From assembly GCF_014196835.1 (NCBI RefSeq), contig NZ_JACIEK010000005.1, positions 1 to 64,000 on the forward strand: 64,000 nt of DNA. Reading direction: 5' to 3'. Shown one piece after another: positions 52,579-63,691 of this stretch (its first letter is position 1; each line of letters starts with the position of its first letter). Under the pieces are notes generated by a model, which made no database searches, was not told where the DNA came from, and saw nothing but the letters and a program-made list of their open reading frames with translations. The DNA comes from Aureimonas pseudogalii. GTDB lineage: Bacteria; Pseudomonadota; Alphaproteobacteria; Rhizobiales; Rhizobiaceae. A program made the translations under genes and the position numbers.

Positions 52579-53625
52579 CTAGAGGCTGGCGCCCGGCGCG
52601 CCAAGCGAAATGGCTGTGAGAGTTAGCGTTTCCAGAAGTTGCCGGCGAACGCCCTCCTCGACGAAGGCCGCTTCCAGCGCGGTGCGCGTCAACGCCAGGC
52701 GCTCGGCCGGGCCGAAGCTCTGGCTCTCGGCGAAGGCGTATTCGCGCGCGAGGTTCGTTCCGAAGAAGGGCGGATCGTCGGACGAGACGGTGAGGCGCAG
52801 GCCCGCCTCGCGCAGCCGCCGGAGCGGGTAGGCATCGGCATCCGGGTAGACGCCGAGAGCGAGATTTGAGTGCGGGTAGACCTCCAGCACGATGCGCTCC
52901 CGGCGCAGCCGGTCGAGGAGCGCGGCATCCTCCACCGCACGCACCCCGTGGCCGAGCCGCGTCACCTTCAGCCGGTCGAGCGTCTCGGAGATCGCTTGCG
53001 GTCCCGCGAACTCGCCGGCATGGGCGGTGAGCCCGAGGGCCGCTTCGCCGGCGATGGCGAAAGCCCGCGCGAAGTCGGCGGGGTGGCCGGACCGCTCGTC
53101 GCCGGCGAGACCGAAGCCGGTGACGCCGCGATGCCTCGACATGGCGGCTAGGCGCGCCGCCGCTTCTGCCGCGTCGGGCCCGAGATGCCGCACGCCGACG
53201 ACGACGAGCCGGCCGACGATCCCCGCCTCGCGCTCCGCGTCCGTCGCGCCGCGGGCGACCGCTTCCAGATAGTCGTCGGGGTCGAGGCCGCTGGCGCGGG
53301 CGTGGTCGGGCGAGACGAAGAGCTCGGCGTAGACGGCGCCCCGTGCGGCGATGTCTCGCAGATAGTTCGACGCGAGCCGGCGAAAGTCGTCGGGCGTGCG
53401 AAACAGCGCGGCGACCCGGTCGTAGGCCTCGAGGAAGCCGCCGAAACCCTGCCAGCGGTAGCGATCTCCGTCCACGAGATCGTCGATCGCGACGCCGAGG
53501 CGCCGCGCCTGTTCGCGCGCGAGGGCCGGCGACGCCGTTCCTTCGAGATGCACGTGCAACTCGGCGAGCGGGACGGTGACTTGCCGCTCGCGAGCCGCCG
53601 CGGCGAGGCGCTCGGCGAGCGTCAC
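52579..53625 (-). CDS. add: Adenosine deaminase
   Basis: A 348-residue metal-dependent deaminase converting adenosine to inosine: [10 protein letters not shown] (metal H-x-H), [12 protein letters not shown] (His and catalytic Glu), RLGHGVRA, and [10 protein letters not shown] (last metal Asp). Starts with GTG at 53625, overlapping the deoB stop as GTGA. The long frame that continues to 54405 is antisense-like noise across deoB in another frame. Confidence 0.93.
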   Translation of the reverse strand: MTLAERLAAAARERQVTVPLAELHVHLEGTASPALAREQARRLGVAIDDLVDGDRYRWQGFGGFLEAYDRVAALFRTPDDFRRLASNYLRDIAARGAVYAELFVSPDHARASGLDPDDYLEAVARGATDAEREAGIVGRLVVVGVRHLGPDAAEAAARLAAMSRHRGVTGFGLAGDERSGHPADFARAFAIAGEAALGLTAHAGEFAGPQAISETLDRLKVTRLGHGVRAVEDAALLDRLRRERIVLEVYPHSNLALGVYPDADAYPLRRLREAGLRLTVSSDDPPFFGTNLAREYAFAESQSFGPAERLALTRTALEAAFVEEGVRRQLLETLTLTAISLGAPGASL

Positions 53626-54818
53626 AGGAAGCTCCTGCCGTGGCGGCCGGGCGGCAGATCGAGATGCGCGGCGACGCTCGCGCCGATGTCGGCGAAGGTC
53701 GAGCGGCGGCCGATGTCGCGCGCGGCGATGCCGGGCCCGAAAGCGAGGATCGGCACGCATTCGCGGGTGTGGTCGGTGCCCTTCCAGGTAGGGTCGCAGC
53801 CATGGTCGGCGGTGACGATGGCGAGATCGCCCGGCCGCAGCGCCGCGATCAGTTCGGGGAGGCGGCGGTCGAAGGCTTCGAGCGCCGCCGCATAGCCGGG
53901 CACGTCGCGCCGATGGCCGTAGAGCATGTCGAAATCGACGAAGTTGGCGAAGACGAGATCGCCTGCATTGGCATCGGGCAGCGCCGCCATCATCGCGTCG
54001 AACAGCGCCATGTTGCCGTCGCCCTTGCGGACTTCCGAGACGCCGCGATGGGCGAAGATGTCGCCGATCTTGCCGATGGCGATGACGCGCCGGCCGGCCT
54101 CGACCGCACGGTCGAGAAGGGTCGCCTCGGGCGGCGGCACCGAATAGTCGCGCCGGTTGGCGGTGCGCCGAAAGCTCGTCGCGTCCTCGCCGGTGAAGGG
54201 CCGCGCGATCACCCGGCCGATGTTGAGGGCATCGACATGGCGCCGCGCGGCCCTGCAGAGGTCGTAAAGCCGCTCCAGCCCGAAATGCGTCTCGTGCGCG
54301 GCGATCTGCAGCACGCTGTCGGACGAGGTGTAGACGATCGGCCGGCCCGACCGGATGCTCGCCTCGCCGAACTCGGCGATGATGTCGGTGCCCGACGCGT
54401 GGCAATCGCCGAGAATGCCGGGGATGCCGGTGTCGTCGCGGATCGCCTCGATCAGGGCTTCGGGAAAGGTCGGGATGGTGCGGGGAAAGGTGCCCCAGTC
54501 GAAGAGAACGGGCACGCCCGCGATTTCCCAGTGGCCGGACGGCGTGTCCTTGCCGCGGGAGATCTCGGCGGCCGATCCGGTGAGACCGCCCGCCACGGCG
54601 TCCGGGCCGGGCAGGCCCGCCGCGGCCAGAAGCCCGAGGCGTTCGAGGTTCGGCAGGTGCAGCGGCCCCACGCGCAGGCCTGTGCGATCACCGGTGCCCC
54701 GAGCGCAGGCCGCGCGGATGTGCCCGAACGTGTCGGCCCCCTCGTCGCCGAAGGCGCTCGCGTCGGGCGCCTGGCCGATGCCGAAGGAGTCGAGCACGAT
54801 GAGGATGGCACGTGACAA
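53622..54818 (-). CDS. deoB: Phosphopentomutase
   Basis: A 398-residue alkaline-phosphatase-fold mutase interconverting (deoxy)ribose 1- and 5-phosphates. The start region [20 protein letters not shown] is the first metal site; the others are in GHWEIAGVP and the C-terminal [22 protein letters not shown] start at 54818 with GGGGAG upstream; the ATG at 54875 would add 19 unconserved residues. Couples PNP and DeoA products to DeoC. Confidence 0.93.
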   Translation of the reverse strand: MSRAILIVLDSFGIGQAPDASAFGDEGADTFGHIRAACARGTGDRTGLRVGPLHLPNLERLGLLAAAGLPGPDAVAGGLTGSAAEISRGKDTPSGHWEIAGVPVLFDWGTFPRTIPTFPEALIEAIRDDTGIPGILGDCHASGTDIIAEFGEASIRSGRPIVYTSSDSVLQIAAHETHFGLERLYDLCRAARRHVDALNIGRVIARPFTGEDATSFRRTANRRDYSVPPPEATLLDRAVEAGRRVIAIGKIGDIFAHRGVSEVRKGDGNMALFDAMMAALPDANAGDLVFANFVDFDMLYGHRRDVPGYAAALEAFDRRLPELIAALRPGDLAIVTADHGCDPTWKGTDHTRECVPILAFGPGIAARDIGRRSTFADIGASVAAHLDLPPGRHGRSFL

Positions 54819-54912
54819 GGGTCGTCTCCCCGCAATCAGGACGGGAGTCTGGCATGTGGGAGCGTACGTTTCCAAGTGGCCGTCGAACGACGCGGTCTTT
54901 CGCGGCGCAAGC

Positions 54913-55368
54913 TCAGTCCTTCGGGTTGATCATCTCTTCCCGTATTTTGAACTGTCGTGCGGCCAGCCCGAAATCATCCTGGTTGTCGCCGATGGTGACC
55001 TTCGGCTCGCATTGCGGCGAGCACGAATAGGTCGAGCGGGACGCCTGTCGGTAGACGCGGACCGAATGATCCTCGGCAGTGGTCACGGTGACGCTGTCGT
55101 CGAACACCACCTCGCCGCCCGTTCCGATCACCACGACGTTGGTCACGCCGTAGGACCGACCGGTGAGCACGAGTGTCTCGGAATCGTGGATCGCCACGTC
55201 GACGATCGAGGGATTGCCGATGATGACGGTGGCAGCGGGCGAGGGGATCTTGAGGATGCGGGCATGATCCACCGCCACCTGCATCTCGCCGGTGGCGGAT
55301 CCTGCCGCGCAGGCGAGGGTGGGAACGACGAGAAGCGCCAGACCAGCGACGAGGCGAGGGAAAACCAT
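54913..55368 (-). CDS. Orphan CpaC-N-domain (pilus assembly) protein
   Basis: A 151-residue exported protein. The signal peptide ends around ACAAG (residue 24), and the rest matches the N-terminal domain of CpaC/RcpA secretins ([20 protein letters not shown], later [16 protein letters not shown]), then a Cys pair (YSCSPQCEP) and a helical tail. No secretin core follows. It is divergent from the flp pilin genes across ~240 bp that should hold both promoters. It may help secretin assembly or compete with CpaC; this is inference from family knowledge. Confidence 0.82.
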   Translation of the reverse strand: MVFPRLVAGLALLVVPTLACAAGSATGEMQVAVDHARILKIPSPAATVIIGNPSIVDVAIHDSETLVLTGRSYGVTNVVVIGTGGEVVFDDSVTVTTAEDHSVRVYRQASRSTYSCSPQCEPKVTIGDNQDDFGLAARQFKIREEMINPKD

Positions 55369-55609
55369 GCGAGCCAAACTCCGAGGCCGACATTCCTCCA
55401 CCGGCGCGACCCGATCGTAGTCCGCCCATGTTTAAAGGGTGCTTAACGAAGCCTTCGGCTCGCCGGGCGAATGCGCGGACGCCGTTTTAGGGTTTGGTAA
55501 TCTAGTCTTTTAAGCGGATGGCAATCGCGGCCGGATAAACCTTGGTCATCCGAACGGCGACGGACTGACGATCGTCGGGGATCGGAAACACCCATCGAAG
55601 GTCCTCCTC
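55369..55609. promoter_or_regulatory. Divergent promoter region of the Flp/Tad locus
   Basis: A 241-bp gap between the divergent orphan CpaC-N gene and the first flp gene, with AT-richer parts (TTTAAAGGGTGCTTAACG; TTTGGTAATCTAGTCTTTTA). No certain -35/-10 pair can be chosen. AAGGTCC precedes the flp start. Confidence 0.4.
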
Positions 55610-55801
55610 ATGCTCAAGCTTCTCTCGCGCTTTCACAAGAACGAATCCGGCGCGACCGCCATCGAGTACGGCCTGCTCGCCGCGCTGATCGGCGTGGCCA
55701 TCATCGCCGGCGCGACAAGCGTTGGCAGCAACCTGAACACGAAGTTCAGCACGATCGCCACCACCATCCAGGGAACACCCGCGCCGGCGGCAGCCCACTA
55801 G
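55610..55801 (+). CDS. Flp-type type IVb pilin (first copy)
   Basis: A 63-residue prepilin. The leader ends NESGATAIEYGLLAALIGVA: cleavage after Gly with the Glu at +5 and the Tyr at +6 of Flp pilins, followed by the single hydrophobic helix (IGVAIIAGATSVG). The major subunit of the Flp/Tad pilus. A stable hairpin follows, separating it from the second copy. Confidence 0.95.
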   Translation: MLKLLSRFHKNESGATAIEYGLLAALIGVAIIAGATSVGSNLNTKFSTIATTIQGTPAPAAAH

Positions 55802-55819
55802 TACCGTCGCGTCCTCGAT

Positions 55820-55853
55820 GATCGGGCGAGCTTGTTCGACGTCTCGCCCGATC
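55820..55853 (+). other. Hairpin between the two flp genes
   Basis: GATCGGGCGAG and CTCGCCCGATC form a perfect 11-bp stem with a 12-base loop, 18 bp after the first pilin stop. No U-tract. It may stabilise the abundant pilin mRNA or partially end it, which would explain unequal dose of pilin and assembly genes. Confidence 0.6.
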
Positions 55854-55881
55854 CCGGTCGACATCCGTTCGGAGGCATCTC

Positions 55882-56070
55882 ATGATCCATCGCATCCAAC
55901 GGATGATCCGCAACGAGTCGGGAGCGACAGCCATCGAGTATTGTCTGCTCGCGACGCTGATCGGCTTCGTCATTGTCGCTGGTGCCGGTTCACTCGGTAC
56001 GGCCCTCGGCGCCAGGTTCGAAGCCCTCGGTACCGCGGTCAGTTCGGCCCCGACCAGCGGCGCGCACTGA
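55882..56070 (+). CDS. Flp-type type IVb pilin (second copy)
   Basis: A 62-residue prepilin similar to the first: NESGATAIEYCLLATLIGFV at the cleavage and helix start, with Cys after the Tyr in place of Gly. Either a second major pilin or a minor one. Followed 39 bp later by the prepilin peptidase. Confidence 0.93.
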   Translation: MIHRIQRMIRNESGATAIEYCLLATLIGFVIVAGAGSLGTALGARFEALGTAVSSAPTSGAH

Positions 56071-56109
56071 GCCGCGCTCTGGTACGCCCCCACGCAGAGG
56101 GCTGAATTC

Positions 56110-56622
56110 GTGACGTCACTCCTATTGTCGATTTTTCCTTTCGCGATGCTGGCCGCCGCGGCGACCGACCTTGCGACCATGACGATCCCCAACCGCCTCG
56201 TCGCCGCACTCGGCGCAGGGTTTCTGGCGTTCGCCCTCTTGTCCGGCTGGAGCGCCCCCGCCATCGGCTTGCATCTCGTGGTAGGCTTGGCCGCTCTCGC
56301 GATCACCTTCGGTTTCTTTTCCGCGGGGTGGATGGGCGGCGGCGATGCCAAGCTCGTCGCCGCCACGGCACTCTGGCTTGGGCCTGGCCCAGACCTCATG
56401 CGCTACACCGTCCTCGCCTCAATCTTCGGGGGAATTCTAACCGCGCTTCTCCTCGTGGTGCGCCTCGTGCTGAGTCCGACCACGGGCTTTGCGTCGGCCG
56501 ATCGGCTTCTCGACCGCGCGAGCGGAATACCCTACGGCGTTGCCCTCGGCGCGGCGGGGATGGTGGTGTTTCTCGAAGCCGACTGGTCGATTCCGCTGCG
56601 AGCGTTGTTGGGCGGAAGCTGA
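56110..56622 (+). CDS. cpaA: Prepilin peptidase CpaA/TadV
   Basis: A 170-residue inner-membrane aspartyl protease of the A24 family. About five helices; the two catalytic aspartates are in AAAATDLATMTIPNRLVA (first) and GWMGGGDAKLVAATALWLG (GxGD motif, second). It removes the Flp leader. Start is GTG at 56110. Confidence 0.92.
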   Translation: MTSLLLSIFPFAMLAAAATDLATMTIPNRLVAALGAGFLAFALLSGWSAPAIGLHLVVGLAALAITFGFFSAGWMGGGDAKLVAATALWLGPGPDLMRYTVLASIFGGILTALLLVVRLVLSPTTGFASADRLLDRASGIPYGVALGAAGMVVFLEADWSIPLRALLGGS

Positions 56623-56737
56623 CCTCGGCGGCCTATGTCCTGCAAGGTCTTCGCGCTTCATTAACCATGTCTTGAGAGTTTGCCGTTCATAACGCTTCAT
56701 CGGCTCCAGACGGGCCGTCCTCTTGGGGGTCGAAGCG

Positions 56738-57565
56738 ATGAATGTGGCAAGGCTGGCAATCTTCGGAGTTGCAGCGGCTTCGGCTGCCGGGGCCAGCTTC
56801 CTCGCGTTCGTCTTGTCGGCGCCGGCTCCCGAGGGGCCAATCATCATCAACGCCCAGCCGGTCGAGCCCCCGATCAAGCTCATCGAAGTGCTCGTCGCCG
56901 CCAAGGACATTCCGATGGGATCGCGCGTCGATGGCGCGCTCGACTGGATGAAATGGCCCGAAGACGGCGCGTCCGCTACGCTCGTGCGCCGCGACCAGCA
57001 TGCTCAGGCGATCGAGGACCTCAAGGGTTCGATCGCACGGCAGAGCTTCTTTTCCGGCGAGCCGATCCGCGAGGCCAAGCTGATCAAGAGCGATCGCGGC
57101 TTCATGTCGGCGATCCTGCCCGAGGGCAAGCGCGCTATCGCGGTGCAGATTTCCGCCGAGACCTCCGCCGGCGGCTTCATCCTGCCGAACGACCATGTCG
57201 ACGTGATCATGAGCCGCCAGCGGCCGTCCACCGAAAAGGACATGCCGCCGAGCCTCGAGACCGAGACCGTCCTGAAGAATCTTCGCGTCCTCGCGATCGA
57301 CCAGACCGTCGAGGAAAAGGACGGCGAGCGCGTTGTTGTCGGATCGACGGCCACACTCGAGGTGGATCCAAGGCAGGCCGAAGCTCTCACCGCGGCCCAG
57401 CAGATGTCCGACAAGCTCGTGCTCTCGCTGCGCTCGCTGTCGGACTCGATCCCGGGAACGCCGGGCTATGCAGCCTTTCTGCTCGAGCAGGAACGGGCGC
57501 CCCAGAAGGGCGTGGTCCGTCTCGTGCGTTACGGCAAGACCACCGACATCACGACGAGGAACTGA
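56738..57565 (+). CDS. cpaB: Flp pilus assembly protein CpaB
   Basis: A 275-residue protein anchored by an N-terminal helix (IFGVAAASAAGASFLAFVLS) with a SAF-type domain (VLVAAKDIPMGSRVDGALDW) and the RcpC/CpaB domain (ISAETSAGGFILPNDHVDVI). Periplasmic assembly factor working with the secretin CpaC. ATG at 56738 chosen over TTG at 56723 because of spacing from GGGGG. The next gene follows after 3 bp. Confidence 0.92.
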   Translation: MNVARLAIFGVAAASAAGASFLAFVLSAPAPEGPIIINAQPVEPPIKLIEVLVAAKDIPMGSRVDGALDWMKWPEDGASATLVRRDQHAQAIEDLKGSIARQSFFSGEPIREAKLIKSDRGFMSAILPEGKRAIAVQISAETSAGGFILPNDHVDVIMSRQRPSTEKDMPPSLETETVLKNLRVLAIDQTVEEKDGERVVVGSTATLEVDPRQAEALTAAQQMSDKLVLSLRSLSDSIPGTPGYAAFLLEQERAPQKGVVRLVRYGKTTDITTRN

Positions 57566-57568
57566 CGG

Positions 57569-59188
57569 ATGGCCCTTCGCACCTCCACCGACCGGCGGTT
57601 CCCGATCGCACGGCGTCTTCTCCAGACGAGCCTCGCCACCGTCACCTTGGCATGCAATGTTGCCCCGCTTCCCGCTTTCGCGGAAAGCTCCGTCATCGCT
57701 GTCAACCGGTCGAACCAGACGATCGCGCTCGGGCTCAGTAAGTCGAAGGTCATCGACCTCCCACGCGACGCCCACGACATCATCGTCGCCAACCCGGCAG
57801 TGGCCGACGCTGTGACGCGCACGGCTCGCCGGATCTACATCTTCGGCAAGCGGATCGGGCAGACGAACATCTTCGTCTTCGATGCGGCCGGCCGCGAGAT
57901 CGCGGTGCTGGACCTGAAGATCGAGCGCGATATCGCCAATCTCGCGTCCACCATCCGCAAGTACATCCCGACCGCCGAGGTGCGCGCCGAGATGCTCAAC
58001 GACAACGTCATCCTCACCGGTACGGTGGAGAACGCGCAGGATGCCAAGCGCGCGGAGGATCTTGCGGCGATCTTCGTGACTGGCGGCGAAGCGACGTCGG
58101 GCCAGTACATCCAGTCGGCCTCGTCTGGTGCCTCGTCAAGCGGGGGAGGAGGCGTTGCCTTTGGCGACGTGTCGCAAATCTCGCCGGAGGTGCGCCAGAG
58201 CCGGATCGTCAACCTGTTGCAGATCCAGGGTGAGGATCAGGTGACGCTCAAGGTCACGGTCGCCGAGGTGCAGCGCTCCGTGGTCAAGCAGCTCGGTCTC
58301 GACGGCGTCGTGAAGGGCTCGATCGACGGCGTCGCCTTCGCGGCGGCCACCGACAATCCCTTCGGCCTCGGCAAGGCGATCGCGGAAGCGGGCGCCGACT
58401 TCTCCAACCTGTCGGGTTCGGGGGATCTCAACGGCATCTCCGGGCAGCTGCGCGCGCTCGAACAGGCGGGCGTCATGCGCACGCTGGCCGAGCCGAGCCT
58501 CACGGCGATCTCCGGCGAAAGCGCCTCGTTCAAGGTCGGCGGCCAGTTCAACGTCGCCAGCGGCAAGGCCGAGACCCCGGCTCGACGAACGCCAATTCGC
58601 AATGCTGATGGTAACATCATCGGTTTTGACACGAACCCGGCCAGCGTGAACTATGATTCCAAGGAAATCGACTACGGCATCGGCCTCGACTTCACGCCGG
58701 TGGTTCTTTCGCCCGGCCGCATCAGCCTGAAGATCCGCACCAGCGTCTCCGAGCCGACGTTCGAGACGCCGTTCAACGTGCCCAAGGGCGTCGCGCCCGG
58801 CATGAACCTCATCGGCATCCGCAAGCGCCTCGCCGACACCACCGTTGAACTGCCGTCCGGCGGCTCGCTGGTGATCGCCGGTCTCGTGCGCGACGAGATG
58901 CGCCAGGTGATCTCGGGCCTGCCGGGCCTCGCCAAGCTGCCGATCCTCGGCACGCTCTTCCGCTCTCGCGACTTCCAGCGCTACGAGACCGAACTCGTCG
59001 TCATCGTCACGCCCTATCTCGTGCGGCCGGTGGCGCGCCAGGCGCTGGCGCGGCCGGACGACAATCTGAACTTCACGGCGGACGGCGCCGGCAACTTCCT
59101 CGGTCGCATCAACCGCGTCTACGGCGCCGCCGAGACCGCTCCTCCTCCTGGCCGCTTCCACGGCACCGTCGGGTATATCTACAAATGA
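57569..59188 (+). CDS. cpaC: Flp pilus secretin CpaC/RcpA
   Basis: A 539-residue outer-membrane secretin. A signal peptide ends at about residue 36 (PLPAFAES), an N-domain resembles the orphan protein at 54913 (DLPRDAHDIIVANPAVADAV), followed by a BON-like region and the C-terminal secretin domain with VPKGVAPGMNLIGIRKRLAD and VPLLG-type motif VISGLPGLAKLPILGTLFRS. Forms the channel for the pilus. ATGA overlap with cpaD. Confidence 0.94.
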   Translation: MALRTSTDRRFPIARRLLQTSLATVTLACNVAPLPAFAESSVIAVNRSNQTIALGLSKSKVIDLPRDAHDIIVANPAVADAVTRTARRIYIFGKRIGQTNIFVFDAAGREIAVLDLKIERDIANLASTIRKYIPTAEVRAEMLNDNVILTGTVENAQDAKRAEDLAAIFVTGGEATSGQYIQSASSGASSSGGGGVAFGDVSQISPEVRQSRIVNLLQIQGEDQVTLKVTVAEVQRSVVKQLGLDGVVKGSIDGVAFAAATDNPFGLGKAIAEAGADFSNLSGSGDLNGISGQLRALEQAGVMRTLAEPSLTAISGESASFKVGGQFNVASGKAETPARRTPIRNADGNIIGFDTNPASVNYDSKEIDYGIGLDFTPVVLSPGRISLKIRTSVSEPTFETPFNVPKGVAPGMNLIGIRKRLADTTVELPSGGSLVIAGLVRDEMRQVISGLPGLAKLPILGTLFRSRDFQRYETELVVIVTPYLVRPVARQALARPDDNLNFTADGAGNFLGRINRVYGAAETAPPPGRFHGTVGYIYK

Positions 59189-59889
59189 GCGCGCTCGCCC
59201 TTCGCCCCGTCCTTCGCGGCCTCCCGCTCGTTGGCATCCTCGCCGGCCTCGCGGCCCTCCAGGGCTGCGCCAACCTGCAGGACGGCAGCGTCGGCGCCAT
59301 CCCCGACGACTACCGCACGCGCCACCCGATCGTGGTGCGCGAGGCGACGCGCGATCTCGACCTCTTCGTCTCGTCCGCCGACACGCGGCTGACGCTCGCC
59401 GACCAGACCCGCGTCGAGGAGTTCGCCAACCGCTTCCGAGCCTCGCGCGCCGCGGTGATCCGCGTGCAGCTTCCGCAGGGCTCGCTCAACGGCGCCGCCG
59501 CGCGCCTCGTCGCCGACAATGTCGTGCGCTCGCTCGGCCGGCTCGGCGTCGCGCGTTCGCGGGTCATCGTCAGCCCCTACGATCCCGGTCCGATGGCCGA
59601 CACGCCGCCGGTGCGTCTGTCGTTCAACGCCGTGGTGGCCGAGGTCGAGCCCTGCGGTCGCTGGCCGGAGGATCTCGGCGACACCGCGCAGAACCGCAAC
59701 TACCACAATTTCGGCTGCGCCTCGCAGAGCAACCTCGCCGCCCAGATCGCCGACCCGCGCGATCTTCTGGGACCGCGCGGCATGAGCGAGATCGACGCCG
59801 AGCGCCGCACCAACGTCATCGGCCGCTACCGAGCCGGTCAAACCACCGCTTCGGACCGCTCGAGAACCGAGTCGACCTATGACTGGTAG
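59185..59889 (+). CDS. cpaD: Flp pilus lipoprotein CpaD
   Basis: A 234-residue lipoprotein-type protein with a lipobox-like GLAALQGCANLQDG (Cys about residue 28), YRTRHPIVVREATRDLDLFV and the C-terminal NFGCASQSNLAAQIADPRDL typical of CpaD family proteins. Peptidoglycan/outer membrane-linked helper for CpaC. Overlaps cpaC by 4 bases and cpaE by 11. Confidence 0.9.
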   Translation: MSALALRPVLRGLPLVGILAGLAALQGCANLQDGSVGAIPDDYRTRHPIVVREATRDLDLFVSSADTRLTLADQTRVEEFANRFRASRAAVIRVQLPQGSLNGAAARLVADNVVRSLGRLGVARSRVIVSPYDPGPMADTPPVRLSFNAVVAEVEPCGRWPEDLGDTAQNRNYHNFGCASQSNLAAQIADPRDLLGPRGMSEIDAERRTNVIGRYRAGQTTASDRSRTESTYDW

Positions 59890-61183
59890 GATGGAGACCC
59901 CCTTGGATTCCGAGACCGAAGCCTCCTATCGTCCGAGTGAGACGACGATGCGCGAGCGGCTCGACGAGCTGCGGCCGATCCCGCGCATCTCGGTTCAGGC
60001 CTTCTGCGAGACCGCGGAGGTCAGCGCCGCGATCTCGGCCGCGGCCGCCGACCGGCGCATGCTGAAGGCGCATGTCCACGTCAACACCGGCGGCATCCGT
60101 GCCGCCGCCGAGCATTTCGCCAGCGCGCCGACGCCCAATCTGGTGATCCTCGAATCCAAGTACCCGCCGGCCGAGCTCCTCGAAGAACTGGAGATGCTGG
60201 CCGACGTCTGCGACCCCGGCTCGAAGGTGGTGATCATCGGGCACTACAACGACGTGTCGCTCTATCGCGAACTGACGCGCCGCGGCATCTCGGAATACAT
60301 GCTGGCGCCGGTGCATCTGGCCGACATCATCGCCATCGTCTCGCAGCTCTTCGTGGCCGAGGGCGTCGAGCCGCTGGGGCGCTCGATGGCCTTCATCGGC
60401 GCCAAGGGCGGCGTCGGATCGTCGACCATCGCCCACAACGTCGCCTGGTCGATCTCGAAGCTCTTCTCCACCGACGTCGTGCTGGCCGATCTCGATCTGC
60501 CTTTCGGCACCGCGAACATGAACTTCGACAAGGATCCCGCGCAGGGTATCGCCGAAGCCGTGTTCTCGGCCGATCGCCTGGACGACGTCTTCCTCGACCG
60601 CCTGCTCGCACGCTGCGCCGACCACCTCTCGCTCCTCGCAGCTCCCTCGGCCCTCGACCGGACCTACGACTTCGAGACGGAGGCCTTCTCGGCGCTCATC
60701 GAGGCGGCGCGGCGCGGCACTCCGGCCGTGGTGCTCGACGTGCCGCACGTTTGGAACGACTGGACCCGCTCGGTGCTGCAGCGCGCCGACGAGGTGGTGA
60801 TCACCGCGACGCCGGATCTGGCGAACCTGCGCAACACCAAGAACCTCGTGGACACGCTGCGCAAGGCTCGGCCGAACGATCCGCCGCCGCGCCTCGTGCT
60901 CAACCAGGTCGGGATGACCAAGCGGCCCGAGATCGCGGTGGGCGAATTCGTCGAGCCGCTCGGCATCGAGGTCCTGACGACGATCGCCTTCGATCCGCTG
61001 CCCTTCGGCATGGCGGCCAACACCGGCCGGATGATGGGCGAGACCGATGCCAAGCATGTCGCCAATGCGGCCTTCGCGGAGATCGCCTACGCCCTCACCG
61101 GGCGCAGCAGCACCAAGGGGCAGGGCGCTCGCGCCGCCAAGTCCGCCAAGGGTGGGCTTCTGGCCCGCATCCGCCGCCGCTGA
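59879..61183 (+). CDS. cpaE: Pilus assembly ATPase CpaE (MinD/ParA-like)
   Basis: A 434-residue cytoplasmic protein with an N-terminal degenerate receiver-like domain (PTPNLVILESKYPPAELLEE) and a MinD-like ATPase with deviant Walker A AFIGAKGGVGSSTIAHN (about 173) and VLADLDLPFGTANM (Walker A' Asp). It positions the Tad apparatus, typically at a pole. ATG choices at 59879 and 59891 cannot be separated with confidence; 61183 stop is followed by a small GC hairpin before cpaF. Confidence 0.92.
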   Translation: MTGRMETPLDSETEASYRPSETTMRERLDELRPIPRISVQAFCETAEVSAAISAAAADRRMLKAHVHVNTGGIRAAAEHFASAPTPNLVILESKYPPAELLEELEMLADVCDPGSKVVIIGHYNDVSLYRELTRRGISEYMLAPVHLADIIAIVSQLFVAEGVEPLGRSMAFIGAKGGVGSSTIAHNVAWSISKLFSTDVVLADLDLPFGTANMNFDKDPAQGIAEAVFSADRLDDVFLDRLLARCADHLSLLAAPSALDRTYDFETEAFSALIEAARRGTPAVVLDVPHVWNDWTRSVLQRADEVVITATPDLANLRNTKNLVDTLRKARPNDPPPRLVLNQVGMTKRPEIAVGEFVEPLGIEVLTTIAFDPLPFGMAANTGRMMGETDAKHVANAAFAEIAYALTGRSSTKGQGARAAKSAKGGLLARIRRR

Positions 61184-61221
61184 CGCGGCGGTCCCATCGT
61201 CCAACACGAGGTCGGGTTTCG

Positions 61222-62672
<1,451 letters not shown>

Positions 62673-62676
<4 letters not shown>

Positions 62677-63671
62677 TCGTCGCCGCCCTCGTCTTCCTCT
62701 CGACGCTCGCGATGGCGGCGCTCGCCTACGGAATCCTGGAGCCACGCTTCCAGCGGGACAAGACCGCCAAGAACCGCCTCGCCCAGTATCGCGCGAGCGA
62801 GACCGACGCGGCGATGCGCCAGGTCGCGCGAGACCGGCTGAACGAGGTCGCCAAGCGCCGCAAGTCGCTGCAGTCTTCGCTCACGGAGCTCGAGGAAAAG
62901 GCGCGCGAACGGGGTCGCAAGGCCGCGCATGTCTCGATCGAGCGCCGGCTCCAGCAGGCCGGCCTCGACGGCACGCTCCGGGGCTTCGTGATCGTTTCGG
63001 TGGCGCTGGGTCTGGCCGCCGGTCTCGTCGTGCTCGTCGTCGGTCTCTCGCCGCTGTTCGCGCTGGCCTTTGCCGTGATCTGCGGCCTCGGCGTGCCGCG
63101 CTGGGTCCTGTCGTTCCTTCGCAAGCGTCGCCAAGCGAAGTTCGTGCTCGAGTTCGCCAATGCGATCGACGTGGTGGTTCGCGGCATCCGCTCCGGTCTT
63201 CCGCTCAACGACACGCTGCGGATGATCGCCCACGAAACGCCCGAACCCGTGCGCTCCGAGTTCGCACGCGTGGTGGAGGCGCAGCAGATGGGCATGTCGG
63301 TCTCCGAGGCGGTGCAGCGCCTGAACGAGAACATGCCGCTGCCCGAGACGAACTTCTTCGCCATCGTGGTCTCGATCCAGAGCCAGTCCGGCGGCAATCT
63401 CGGCGAGGCGCTGTCGAACCTGTCGAAGGTGCTGCGCGAACGGCGCCGGATGAAGGACAAGATCAAGGCCATGTCGATGGAGGCCAAGGCGTCCGCCTAC
63501 ATCATCGGTTCGCTTCCGGTGATCGTCGGCTTCCTCGTCTACCTGACCTCGCCCGACTACATCTCGCTTCTCTTCACCGAGTCGCTGGGCAACCTGATCC
63601 TGGGCGGCGCGGTCGGCATGATGGCGACCGGCATCTTCGTCATGCGCCAAATGATCACCTTCGACTTCTGA
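62673..63671 (+). CDS. tadB: Pilus inner-membrane platform protein TadB
   Basis: A 332-residue T2SSF-family protein with an N-terminal helix (MIVAALVFLSTLAMAALAYG), a charged coiled linker, two central helices (about 105-140) and two C-terminal ones; LEFANAIDVVVRGIRSGLPL and SIQSQSGGNLGEALSNLSKV are the conserved cytoplasmic loop. Platform for CpaF. Followed 20 bp later by tadC. Confidence 0.93.
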
Positions 63672-63691
63672 AAGCAAAGGCTCGCCGGGAC

